DNA of 23,180 nucleotides from a virus. The DNA lies in the IMG/VR virus record IMGVR_UViG_3300018428_000198, positions 1 through 23,180 of that record; one strand, given 5' to 3'. Shown in pieces: positions 7,010 to 14,605 of the stretch. A program made the translations under genes and the position numbers. Positions within the stretch are counted from its first letter, which is position 1, and each line of letters begins with the position of its first letter. The notes under the pieces are model-generated. The model was given only the letters and a program-made list of their open reading frames with translations. It was not told where the DNA came from and made no database searches.

Positions 7010-7616
7010 ACTAGAAGTTTACGACGGTACACAGGATTTAGAAGATTGGTACGAAGGTGCTGCTGCTAGAGGCTTTTACAACAACCATAACAAAACAGTG
7101 CTTATTGATTATATTGATAAGCACGAAGATGCTACACTAATACTTTTATATTATAAAGACAGAGTAATAGGCACAACAATCACACACAGTTTGCGTCAAC
7201 TAGGAATATTAGGTAAAGATGCACATCGTATTGCTGCACGTACAGCATTGCTTATTGAACGTGTGGATGACATACATGGACACAAAGTACACAACAATGA
7301 TCGCAGCCCAATGAATCATCACACAAGTCAAATGCTAACACCTGCTTGTTTTTATTACTTAGGGCTAGACAAGCCTATGTATGTAAGCACAAACAACTTA
7401 GAGACAGCAAGCCAACGTAAAGTGCATAGAACTTGGGCAAAGATTATGCATAGACACAAATATCTTAAAGATCCTTTTGAACTAGAGTACAAAGGTGCAT
7501 TTCAAACATTTTGGAAAGTAGATGTTGAACACTGGTTAAATGATTTGTCTAAAGTGCAATGGCCCGAATCAAAACAAGTGCTAGACGTATTTGCTGCACA
7601 ACTCAAAAAAGTCTGA
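7002..7616 (+). CDS. Uncharacterised protein, possible GNAT-like acyltransferase (204 aa)
   Basis: I do not firmly recognise this protein. Some features suggest an N-acyltransferase-like (GNAT) fold. LILLYYKDRVIGTTITHSL resembles the central strand pair, a helical RIAARTALLIERV follows, and PMYVSTNNLETASQRKVHRTW sits where the cofactor-side strand and last helix would lie. The ends are rich in His, Lys and Trp. It follows the ANL ligase directly, so it could take an activated acyl group from it; this is inference. The start is uncertain. TTG at 7002 gives an 8-nt overlap with the ligase stop, as at four other junctions here, with AGGA 9 bases upstream. A longer frame from TTG at 6984 is also open. 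Its 3' end overlaps the convergent radical SAM gene by 36 bases. Confidence 0.55.
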   Translation: MYRLEVYDGTQDLEDWYEGAAARGFYNNHNKTVLIDYIDKHEDATLILLYYKDRVIGTTITHSLRQLGILGKDAHRIAARTALLIERVDDIHGHKVHNNDRSPMNHHTSQMLTPACFYYLGLDKPMYVSTNNLETASQRKVHRTWAKIMHRHKYLKDPFELEYKGAFQTFWKVDVEHWLNDLSKVQWPESKQVLDVFAAQLKKV

Positions 7617-8954
7617 CATTTCTGGAAACACTTGTTTGTGATCAACTCCACGTCTGCGTCCTTGTTCTTTAAAGAAGTTGTGGAAATCTCTACGTCCTTG
7701 TATAACTTTTTCTAACGGATATTCTGTTGTATCCATGTAATCAACAACACGTCTAAACTTTTCATATTCTATAGTGCTAAATGCATCTTTGCGATTGTCA
7801 TCTACATTTTCTTTTATAAACTGCAAATGGTCACGCATATAAGTCATATAGTTGTTTGGCAGTATATTAATATCATATTGTAGAGGCTCTTTAAGATGTG
7901 GTGTATCAAAACCCAAACGTTGCCATCTGTGTGTTTCTACATCATTATACTTGGCACGCCATTCTAATATTTTTTCTAGTAGTGTGCGGAATGTTGTTAC
8001 ACTGAATATGTTAAACGTAATCATCAACACCATAGGTGCTTCACAGTTACGCATAAAATAATCCAAGTTGCGTTCAAAAACTTCGATGTCTAATCCGTCA
8101 CGTATGTATTCTGCACGTTTACCCCAAGTGTCAATACTTGTAAACATTTTAAAGCGTCTAATCTTGTTGTTTGTTAACAGGTCATTTACACGGTTTGTAA
8201 ACTTTTCTAACTGCTTTGGTTTGCCACCTAAGTTGCTGTTACAGTTTAATTCAAGTTCTGGCTTAGGGTCTGCGTCCAACATATCAAACAGTTTATATGT
8301 GCTTTTTTGTATTGTAGGCTCACCACCTGTAATACGCAATATGTGTAACTCTTTACTTAATTCTGGCCACCAGCGCCAAAATGCATCTAAATACGGATTG
8401 TTTTCTTCTTCAAATATTTGAAACCAATCAATGTCGCATCTATGGTTTTTTACGTTTGTATATGGGCCATGTTGTTTGATTTCTTGATAATATCTACTGC
8501 TGGCTTTTGGATGACAGTATCCACAACGGAAGTTACACTCATTACCAAAACTAACTTCTAAGTATTCTGGATTTACATCAAACTCTGCACCACCTTCTTT
8601 TACAGCGTTTAGTCTATGTTTAAAGAAGATAGTTTGATTACGCTGTTTTCTATCACTTACGTAATCTTTGCCAAGTGCTTCAATCTTCCAACAATAGTTA
8701 CAACCAGTAGGTTGTTCGCCACGCATCATTGCAGCACGTTCTTGCTTCTTTTGCGCTGTGTTGTGTATTGCACTTGGATTTTCTAACAACGGTGCTGTGT
8801 CAATCTTATGAGGAGCAGGATGATAACAACTGTGTGTTTCACCTGTTTGGAAATATATATTGGCATGATACCATTTAGCAAAACAAAACGTTGGTGATAT
8901 TTCTTGTGTTATACCATCAATGCGTTTAATTTCTTCGCTTTCGCTACGCTCCAT
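7581..8954 (-). CDS. Radical SAM protein with N-terminal twitch-like cysteine region
   Basis: The 457-aa protein has the radical SAM signature CNFRCGYC (C140, C144, C147) and the SAM-binding GGEP (210-213, in RITGGEP), followed by a partial TIM-barrel-like sequence. Ahead of it are four cysteines (C24, C43, and C85/C88 as CNYC) spaced like an auxiliary-cluster 'twitch' domain. In most SPASM/twitch enzymes that domain is C-terminal; the reversed order fits the group named 'twitch domain-containing radical SAM protein', seen in phages and gene clusters for glycans or peptides. It would use a 5'-deoxyadenosyl radical on an unknown substrate. It is the last gene of the middle-right operon, overlapping the upstream glycosyltransferase stop by one base (TAATG). 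An activity on a sugar nucleotide or on a protein side chain would both fit. Confidence 0.85.
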   Translation of the reverse strand: MERSESEEIKRIDGITQEISPTFCFAKWYHANIYFQTGETHSCYHPAPHKIDTAPLLENPSAIHNTAQKKQERAAMMRGEQPTGCNYCWKIEALGKDYVSDRKQRNQTIFFKHRLNAVKEGGAEFDVNPEYLEVSFGNECNFRCGYCHPKASSRYYQEIKQHGPYTNVKNHRCDIDWFQIFEEENNPYLDAFWRWWPELSKELHILRITGGEPTIQKSTYKLFDMLDADPKPELELNCNSNLGGKPKQLEKFTNRVNDLLTNNKIRRFKMFTSIDTWGKRAEYIRDGLDIEVFERNLDYFMRNCEAPMVLMITFNIFSVTTFRTLLEKILEWRAKYNDVETHRWQRLGFDTPHLKEPLQYDINILPNNYMTYMRDHLQFIKENVDDNRKDAFSTIEYEKFRRVVDYMDTTEYPLEKVIQGRRDFHNFFKEQGRRRGVDHKQVFPEMSDFFELCSKYV

Positions 8955-9880
8955 TATTGTTCTCTATCTAAAAATTTTCTACTGTTGTCTCTCACAGGAT
9001 TTTGGTATACATTTTTAAAGAACATACTTTGTTGTGCGTTTAAAGGATCTTCAGCAATGGGTATATTTAATTCTTCAATTAATTTTTCGCCTAAATAATT
9101 AGTATCCAATTCCATGCTTTCTTCATCAAATTCACCTTTTTGATCCCAATATTCATTAAGCCATTCAAAATCACGTACATTAACATAATCCCAATCTGTA
9201 CACATAGTTTTGTACAAACCTTCTCTAGCACCGTATATAGCCCAACGTCCGTTTTCAACGTCTGCACCTACCATTAACCAAATATACAATCGGTGTAAGT
9301 TTTTCCAGTGATTACGTTTAAATCCTTCATAGTCAGGACGAACACCTTGATCTAATGCCATTTTAACGCCTTCACGGAAACCAGCACGCCACGCCTGATG
9401 AGGTGTAGCATTGTTATATATCATACTATATGTTCCGTTCATTTGTACATATTCAGTATCCCAACAAAAATCTACCTGTGCGTGTGGATTATCTTTTGGA
9501 GCATTTTCGTGTGTGCGCATATTTAAAACATGACTCTTAGGCCAACATTTAATTCCGCCGTTTCCATACGCTAATCCGTTGATTATATTTTCAGCAGTCC
9601 AACTAATAACCTTATTAGTTAAATCAGTATCTTCATCAAAGTTTATAACCTGTGACAAAAAATCATCTCTAATTCTATTATCACCATCTACGGTAATAAA
9701 TCTATCTGTTGTAGATTTTTCAGCAGCAGCTTTGTGTGCGCTATCACTACCTTTTACACCATGTACTCGTTCGGCCCAAGGAACCTTACTACATAAGTCT
9801 GCAAAATTTTGTTCTGCATTTGGTTCGTCATATGACAAGTATATAATATCGTAATCAACAACTCTGAATGTGCTAGGCAT
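8954..9880 (-). CDS. Glycosyltransferase-like protein with DGD motif
   Basis: This 308-aa protein is a paralogue of the one at 3411-4445. It has YDIIYLSYDEPNAEQN (10-25), RVHGVKGSDSAH (38-49), RFITVDGD with D65-G-D67, an AYGNGGIKCWP stretch matching VYGYGGVKLFP in the paralogue, and a WRAGFRE segment matching WKSAFRE. It lacks the degenerate extra N-terminal copy of the paralogue and instead has about 50 extra C-terminal residues. The DGD and fold hints point to a GT-A type transferase; sugar and acceptor are unknown. The frame opens at TTG 9883, but ATG 9880 is preferred: GAGG lies 6 bases before it and it overlaps the upstream stop by 8 nt (ATGCCTAG). The stop overlaps the radical SAM start (TAATG). 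Confidence 0.65.
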   Translation of the reverse strand: MPSTFRVVDYDIIYLSYDEPNAEQNFADLCSKVPWAERVHGVKGSDSAHKAAAEKSTTDRFITVDGDNRIRDDFLSQVINFDEDTDLTNKVISWTAENIINGLAYGNGGIKCWPKSHVLNMRTHENAPKDNPHAQVDFCWDTEYVQMNGTYSMIYNNATPHQAWRAGFREGVKMALDQGVRPDYEGFKRNHWKNLHRLYIWLMVGADVENGRWAIYGAREGLYKTMCTDWDYVNVRDFEWLNEYWDQKGEFDEESMELDTNYLGEKLIEELNIPIAEDPLNAQQSMFFKNVYQNPVRDNSRKFLDREQ

Positions 9881-10421
9881 CAACTTCCTCTAGATAGTAA
9901 GAATCAAATCTACGTGTAGTATACACAGAAAACGGTGTTCCGTCAAATTCAAAATCTTCTGAAAATGGCACAAAATTTCCATCTGTAAATTTTATAAGTC
10001 TATATAATACATTTGGATCATTCTTTTTTGTAATGCTAAAATAATACTTTGAAAGATCTATGTTAATATTTTGATCTAACAATTCTGATTCAAATTTATC
10101 ATCTAACATTATATGCCAACTTTTGTTTTTATTATTTTTAGTTAGAATTACTTGTTTCTCTTTCGGAATAGCAGTGGGTATTTCATATAGAAAACTCCAC
10201 ATTAATTTATCCTCGTCTATTTGCTTTGTATTTTTTATACTGTATTTTTTCTCGATAAAATCAAATTCTACTTTGTGTTCAAGAAGACTTAATTTTCCTG
10301 TAATAAAATCTTCAACTTCTTCTATATCAACTTCTAAAAATTGAAATCTTTTGTCAGGCTGGTTGCTTATTTTGTAAATTGTTCCATCGTCTTCAAAACA
10401 TACAAATCTTTTTACATTCAT
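9873..10421 (-). CDS. Uncharacterised protein (182 aa)
   Basis: I do not recognise a family. The protein is rich in charged residues and aromatic strands and starts MNVKRFVCFEDDGTIYKISN, followed by an acidic EVDIEEVEDFITGK segment and an EKQVILTK strand. It has no cysteine pair, signal peptide or membrane segment and looks like a compact, mostly beta, cytoplasmic protein. It is bound into the operon at both ends: ATGA overlap with the upstream DTD glycosyltransferase and 8-nt overlap with the downstream DGD glycosyltransferase. A role as an accessory or scaffold factor for the transferases is a guess from position only. Confidence 0.6.
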   Translation of the reverse strand: MNVKRFVCFEDDGTIYKISNQPDKRFQFLEVDIEEVEDFITGKLSLLEHKVEFDFIEKKYSIKNTKQIDEDKLMWSFLYEIPTAIPKEKQVILTKNNKNKSWHIMLDDKFESELLDQNINIDLSKYYFSITKKNDPNVLYRLIKFTDGNFVPFSEDFEFDGTPFSVYTTRRFDSYYLEEVDA

Positions 10422-11269
10422 ATTCCTAAGACCTTTTCATATTTTTTAATTATGTCATTAGTAACAAAATCTTTTTCGGTGTAATGAAAGATTCCATTTT
10501 GTTGATAATTTCCAATTTTCAATTTTAGATCGTCGTCTAAATATACACCTACTCTGTCTTGCCATCTAACTGAAAAATTATCGTTCCAATTTTGACATTT
10601 TGGTTTCATATGCACAAAACTAGGATATTCACTTTTATTATTTGTAATCAAATGCGTATTATCTAGTAATAAACTTGCTATAGATGCTGTTAAATCCATA
10701 CTTGGATTGTTTAAATGTTTTAGCTTGTTATTTACTGTTTTATAAATTGATTGCCAATTATTTGTTATTAATTCAAGCCAGTCATTAAACTCGTGTGCTA
10801 AATCTGATTTTTTAAAATAATGAAAACCACTGTATAAACTTGGAATATTGTTTAGGTAAAAATGGTTGTATCTATAATAGTTTTTATCAGGAATCACTTC
10901 TCCTCTATATGTTGTAACTTTGCTAGTATAAAATAAATCGTAATTTTCTAAATAATCAAACCAAAAAGAAATGTCATCTAATACCAGCATATCTGTATCT
11001 ATCACTGCTGTGTTTTCATATGGTATAGCGTGATAAATTTTCCATCTATTACTAACTTTCCAATCTTCGTTTTCAGCGTGATCGCCCCAAGGAATTTCCA
11101 CTATATGATCAAACACCTGCTTGTATTTTCGTGGCACTGGATCATTTGTAATTAAGCATACACTGCTATTTTCATTTGTAACTTTAATACTCATTGCAGC
11201 TAAGTATGCTTGACGCACGTAGTCAAAATTACTGTTTTGGGCAAGCATAGTAAAATTATTGGTTGTCAA
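10418..11269 (-). CDS. Glycosyltransferase-like protein with DTD motif (copy 2)
   Basis: The 283-aa protein resembles the GT8-like nucleotide-sugar transferase layout: a first strand FTMLAQNSN followed by a helix (YVRQAYLAAMSI), a strand SVCLITND, and then ENTAVIDTDMLVLDD with D91-T-D93 as the metal- and nucleotide-binding DxD. It is a paralogue of the next gene upstream, which has the same order (FANNNGTLNYIKQA, SLVTTSD, ETIVMDTDYVISND). The start is TTG at 11269: GGAGAG lies 5 bases before it, it gives a 14-nt overlap with the upstream gene, and it completes the first beta strand seen in the paralogue. The first ATG (residue 8) has no visible ribosome site and would cut that strand. The acceptor is unknown. 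Confidence 0.65.
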   Translation of the reverse strand: MTTNNFTMLAQNSNFDYVRQAYLAAMSIKVTNENSSVCLITNDPVPRKYKQVFDHIVEIPWGDHAENEDWKVSNRWKIYHAIPYENTAVIDTDMLVLDDISFWFDYLENYDLFYTSKVTTYRGEVIPDKNYYRYNHFYLNNIPSLYSGFHYFKKSDLAHEFNDWLELITNNWQSIYKTVNNKLKHLNNPSMDLTASIASLLLDNTHLITNNKSEYPSFVHMKPKCQNWNDNFSVRWQDRVGVYLDDDLKLKIGNYQQNGIFHYTEKDFVTNDIIKKYEKVLGI

Positions 11270-12086
11270 TTATTCTCTCCAAGCTAAACTTATTCATTAT
11301 ATGACAATTACTGCCTTTGAGATTTACTGCTGTATACTCACCAAAACGATTTGTTTTTTGTACAAGAATTTTTATTTCATCTTCAACTATATCAAGTAAA
11401 ACATCTTTGTCAATAGCATAAAATTTCTTGCCTGGAAGTATACCCGCAAAGTCACCAGATTTGTATCCATTCATTATGTGTAGCGCAATGCTAAAAGCAA
11501 AATCATTTCTATATACAGTTGTACGGAATTGATACATACTTCTATAATGCATATAATTTTCTTTAATATGCTTTACTAAATCAAAAAACATTTTTGTTTG
11601 TTCTGATTTTTTAAAATAAAATACAGTAGCCCAATAAAAATCTATGCTGGTATCACTAATACGTAAAAATTCAGATGTTCCTGTGTGTATACCTACGTGG
11701 ATTGCATCCTTGTAAAGTAACAATTCCTTCTGTTGTAAAAAGCAATTATTTAAAATATCATTACTAATAACGTAATCAGTATCCATTACAATTGTTTCAT
11801 CATAAGGAGTAAGGTAATATACGTCTGCCCTATCGGTATTTAGAAAAGATGTTATCTTATTATATAAGTCACCGTCGTGATGTCTTTTTGTCGTATTATG
11901 ATAATTTTTGCTAGTCGATTGAATTACAGTATCAAACAAATTATTACTATTATCATAGTCAGAGGTTGTAACAAGACTGACTGGTAAGTTCAAATACTTT
12001 TGTATTCTTTTTGCTAAAAATTCAGCTTGTTTTATATAGTTTAGTGTACCGTTGTTGTTAGCAAATAACAAGACGCCTTTTGTCAT
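11256..12086 (-). CDS. Glycosyltransferase-like protein with DTD motif (copy 1)
   Basis: The 276-aa protein starts with a Rossmann-like strand and helix (KGVLLFANNNGTLNYIKQAEFLAKRI). It has DETIVMDTDYVISND with D102-T-D104 as the DxD motif, and a later ATVFYFKKSEQTKMFFDLV that matches the paralogue's SGFHYFKKSDLAHEFNDWL. That pairing shows it is a tandem paralogue of the gene at 10418-11269. Two copies with different C-terminal halves suggest two successive sugar transfers or two acceptors. Its ATG overlaps the stop of the 115-aa gene by four bases (ATGA) and has only a weak ribosome site, so translational coupling is likely. Glycosyltransferase activity is inferred from the DTD and overall order of segments. 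Confidence 0.65.
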   Translation of the reverse strand: MTKGVLLFANNNGTLNYIKQAEFLAKRIQKYLNLPVSLVTTSDYDNSNNLFDTVIQSTSKNYHNTTKRHHDGDLYNKITSFLNTDRADVYYLTPYDETIVMDTDYVISNDILNNCFLQQKELLLYKDAIHVGIHTGTSEFLRISDTSIDFYWATVFYFKKSEQTKMFFDLVKHIKENYMHYRSMYQFRTTVYRNDFAFSIALHIMNGYKSGDFAGILPGKKFYAIDKDVLLDIVEDEIKILVQKTNRFGEYTAVNLKGSNCHIMNKFSLERIIDNQ

Positions 12087-12430
12087 AAATTTATAATACT
12101 TTCAACAGTTCTGTTTTTTTTCAATTTGTTATATTCAACAAAATATTGGTTAGTTGCTTCAAAATATTTTGTGTATAATTCAGCACTAAAATTTGCAACA
12201 TTATCTACTTCAATCGGTATACTGTTATCATCAATCAAGATTGTTCCATCCTGTTCTAAAGTTACTAAACTTTGACAAAAACTTATAAGTTCTTGTGTAA
12301 CTGTAAATTGTCCACCGTTATAGTAGTATACTAAATTTTCTTTATATTGCTCTCTTAACAAACGTTTTTGATTGTTTAGAGTAACCATATAGTTACTGTG
12401 GTCTAATGCTTTTTGAAGACGTTCGTCCAT
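12083..12430 (-). CDS. Small protein heading the middle-right operon (115 aa)
   Basis: The protein is largely helical by appearance: MDERLQKALDHSNYMVTLNNQKRLLREQYKENLVYYYNGG, then a QELISFCQSLV helix, a short beta turn (DGTILIDDNSIPIEV), and a C-terminal helix FEATNQYFVEYNKLKKNR. I recall similar short proteins as conserved unknowns in T4-like cyanophages, but cannot name a function. It is the first gene after a near-consensus sigma70-type promoter and has the best ribosome site in the window (AGGAGG, 5 bases before ATG), so it should be strongly expressed early. It overlaps the first DTD glycosyltransferase (ATGA). Confidence 0.7.
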   Translation of the reverse strand: MDERLQKALDHSNYMVTLNNQKRLLREQYKENLVYYYNGGQFTVTQELISFCQSLVTLEQDGTILIDDNSIPIEVDNVANFSAELYTKYFEATNQYFVEYNKLKKNRTVESIINL

Positions 12431-12452
12431 ATATACCTCCTAGATATGTTAT

Positions 12453-12481
12453 AGTATATATTAAACTATTTGTATTGTCAA
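12453..12481 (-). promoter_or_regulatory. Sigma70-type promoter of the middle-right operon
   Basis: On the minus strand TTGACA (12476-12481) and TATACT (12453-12458, 5 of 6 bases of TATAAT) are separated by 17 bases. The -35 box abuts the stop codon of the 383-aa structural gene. The predicted start near 12446 leaves a short leader with AGGAGG before the 115-aa gene. It would let the accessory operon be read early, apart from the late genes upstream. Confidence 0.8.
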
Positions 12482-13633
12482 TTATAAATCGGAATCTTTT
12501 GTTCCGGTTGGAACATCAAGCACGATTCCATTGTAAGTTACACCATCGTATACAAATGTACTGTTTGGTGTTTTTGTGTAAACTGTACTTGTAATAGTTG
12601 CTCCTACACTTTCATCTGCAGGAGCACCTTGTTCACCAAATTCTTGTTGATATCCAGTCCCTGTATCACCGTCGTCAAATTCAATTCTAAATTGTAACTG
12701 TGTAGCACTGGCTAATGCACTATTAGTTCTAGCATAAATTCTAAAAAAGTTATCATCGTAGATCTGGCTTACAGGAATACCTCCAGGATTACCACCTGCT
12801 CTACCGCCGCCTTGTTTCTCAAATATTTTAGTCCAAGTAGCACCACTACTAATATTAGCGTTACTATATCCTGTGCCCGAACCAGGACTAATTGCTTCAC
12901 AAATCCAATCTGTTTGATTTCTACGTCTGAATCTTACAGTTCCGCTGTCACTTAAAACTTGAGCCCAATCCCAATCCTTACTATAAAGAGTGCCTGTTGT
13001 GCCTCCTGTTGCACTAGATTGAAAAAGTATTTCTCCGCCGGCTGCTAAGAAGTAAATTAATTCATTATGACTAGGAAAATTTACTGTAACTTCGTGCCTA
13101 ATTACTTTTACGGCATCTGCACTACCGCCCCAATTTGCTGTCCGTTGACTCGATGTGCTTACTCCGCCACTGGTTTCTAACGGCTCTAATCCTGTAAAAC
13201 TACTGCTAGGAAATTCTGTAGAAGCATGATTAAATGCTAAAACTGTATCAGCAATAGTATCTAAATCTAATTTATGCTGCCAAGCAATAAGATCTCTATT
13301 AGATATATCTGCAAAATCTGGATAAGTTAGTTTACCTTCAAATTCAGTAGGATCGATATCACTTGCTAAACTTGCATAGCAGTGATTATGTCCTGCCTGT
13401 AAATCTAGCCATAAATTAAAATGTTGTTGTTCGGTAACCGTATCACTAACCCCTGGAGTACTGCCTCCAACTACATTGTCACTTGTAAAATTCCTACCAT
13501 ATCCTCCAGATGTAGTAAGAGGAGTTGTTAAACTACCATAATCATTATAGACAGAAACATTGCCTAAACGTCCAGCTATTAATTCTCTAATTGCATTATA
13601 ATGTGATGCTAGTATCGGGGTATTTACAGCCAT
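12482..13633 (-). CDS. Phage tail/baseplate-associated structural protein (383 aa)
   Basis: The protein is rich in Gly, Ser, Thr and Asn and lacks enzyme motifs. Its start (MAVNTPILASHYNAIRELIAGRLG) is a helix that also begins the next protein upstream (ISAARYNEIQGKISALLG). A central module, VTVNFPSHNELIYFLAAGGEILFQSSA then DWAQVLSDSGTVRF, matches IDVGFADANARRAFFNAGGQIRFNAS and DWETMLTNSGQIQF in that neighbour, so the two are diverged paralogues. A Gly-rich GGGRAGGNPGGIP insert is unique to this one. Similar proteins occur among T4-like marine phage structural genes, but the precise virion role is unknown. AAGGAA lies 5 bases before the ATG. Confidence 0.65.
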   Translation of the reverse strand: MAVNTPILASHYNAIRELIAGRLGNVSVYNDYGSLTTPLTTSGGYGRNFTSDNVVGGSTPGVSDTVTEQQHFNLWLDLQAGHNHCYASLASDIDPTEFEGKLTYPDFADISNRDLIAWQHKLDLDTIADTVLAFNHASTEFPSSSFTGLEPLETSGGVSTSSQRTANWGGSADAVKVIRHEVTVNFPSHNELIYFLAAGGEILFQSSATGGTTGTLYSKDWDWAQVLSDSGTVRFRRRNQTDWICEAISPGSGTGYSNANISSGATWTKIFEKQGGGRAGGNPGGIPVSQIYDDNFFRIYARTNSALASATQLQFRIEFDDGDTGTGYQQEFGEQGAPADESVGATITSTVYTKTPNSTFVYDGVTYNGIVLDVPTGTKDSDL

Positions 13634-13651
13634 TATATTTCCTTTTTTAAC

Positions 13652-13680
13652 ATTTTAAACTATGCACACAAATTTGTCAA
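13652..13680 (-). promoter_or_regulatory. Sigma70-type promoter candidate before the 383-aa gene
   Basis: TTGACA (13675-13680) and TAAAAT (13652-13657, 5 of 6) are spaced by 17 bases on the minus strand, in one of the few gaps of the structural block. The predicted start near 13645 leaves a leader with AAGGAA. No late octamer is visible in this gap. Confidence 0.6.
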
Positions 13681-13681
13681 A

Positions 13682-14584
13682 TTATAATTCACTTGTCTTA
13701 CTATATGAAGGTGCAGGTGTATTTACATAAGTTCCGCTTGCTCTTAGATGAGAAACTGAACTTGTTAATATACCTGAAACATATTCGTCTGCGCCCCCTG
13801 ATCCTACATCAAGATCACTAAAAACTATATTAAATGTTATTTCGTTATCGTTTTTTTCTTTAGCTTCAATATACCATTCATTTTCTGCATAAGTTCCGCT
13901 TGGATCAGCTTCTTTAAGATATATTCTTTGATAGGTATCTGTCAAATCTTCGTTGCCAATTGCGTATGCAGTACCACTTCCTGTTGTTGCAGTAGCAGCT
14001 CGTCCAAATTGTATTTGCCCACTGTTTGTAAGCATTGTTTCCCAATCTTGGTTTTTAGATAAATCATCACCAGAAACACTACTAATATCAATGCTGGCAT
14101 TAAAACGTATTTGTCCACCAGCATTGAAAAATGCTCTCCGTGCATTTGCATCTGCAAAACCTACATCAATAGTGTGATTAATTGTTTGTGGTGTTGCTGT
14201 GCCGCCCCACGGCGTAGCTGAACCATTTTTAATACTGTTTACTCCAGCAGATTCGGTATCAGTTTGAGAAAGTGCTACTGTAAACCTATCATTTTCTAAA
14301 GTAGTAATAAGAGTTTCGTATGCTGCATATAATGCTTCAGTAATATCATCGTCTTCTGTTACAGTTTCGATTGTTGTTGGAGTAGTTCCATTGATATGTA
14401 CATATACTTTTTCAAAATCAGTGTACAAAGAATTCATATGATTTGCTAAAACAATTGATTCCACAGGCTCAGGATTAGAAGATACACTTTGATTGTAACC
14501 TTTATCTCCTGATCCAACTCCTAGTAAAGCTGATATTTTTCCTTGTATTTCATTGTAACGTGCTGCTGAAATTATTTCTGGCAT
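13682..14584 (-). CDS. Phage tail/baseplate-associated structural protein (300 aa)
   Basis: This is the shorter paralogue of the 383-aa protein: the same N-terminal helix (IISAARYNEIQGKISALLGVG) and the same central AGGQIRF...DWETMLTNSGQIQF module, here at about residues 145-195. After it comes a beta-rich segment ending in SDLDVGSGGADEYVSGILTSSVSHLRA, which parallels the DDGDTGTGYQQEFGEQ...ITSTVY end of its neighbour. No catalytic motif is present. GGAGAG lies 5 bases before the ATG, in a 21-base gap after the 520-aa fibre gene. Its position downstream of three fibre genes suggests an accessory fibre or baseplate part. Confidence 0.65.
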   Translation of the reverse strand: MPEIISAARYNEIQGKISALLGVGSGDKGYNQSVSSNPEPVESIVLANHMNSLYTDFEKVYVHINGTTPTTIETVTEDDDITEALYAAYETLITTLENDRFTVALSQTDTESAGVNSIKNGSATPWGGTATPQTINHTIDVGFADANARRAFFNAGGQIRFNASIDISSVSGDDLSKNQDWETMLTNSGQIQFGRAATATTGSGTAYAIGNEDLTDTYQRIYLKEADPSGTYAENEWYIEAKEKNDNEITFNIVFSDLDVGSGGADEYVSGILTSSVSHLRASGTYVNTPAPSYSKTSEL

Positions 14585-14605
14585 ACTATCTCTCCGTTGT
14601 AGTAC

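Noticed and set aside
7572-7637. Inverted repeat (AAACAAGTG and CACTTGTTT) around the convergent joint as a bidirectional terminator
   Set aside because: The arms are 9 bases with a loop of nearly 50 bases and no T-run; both lie inside coding sequence, so chance is likely.
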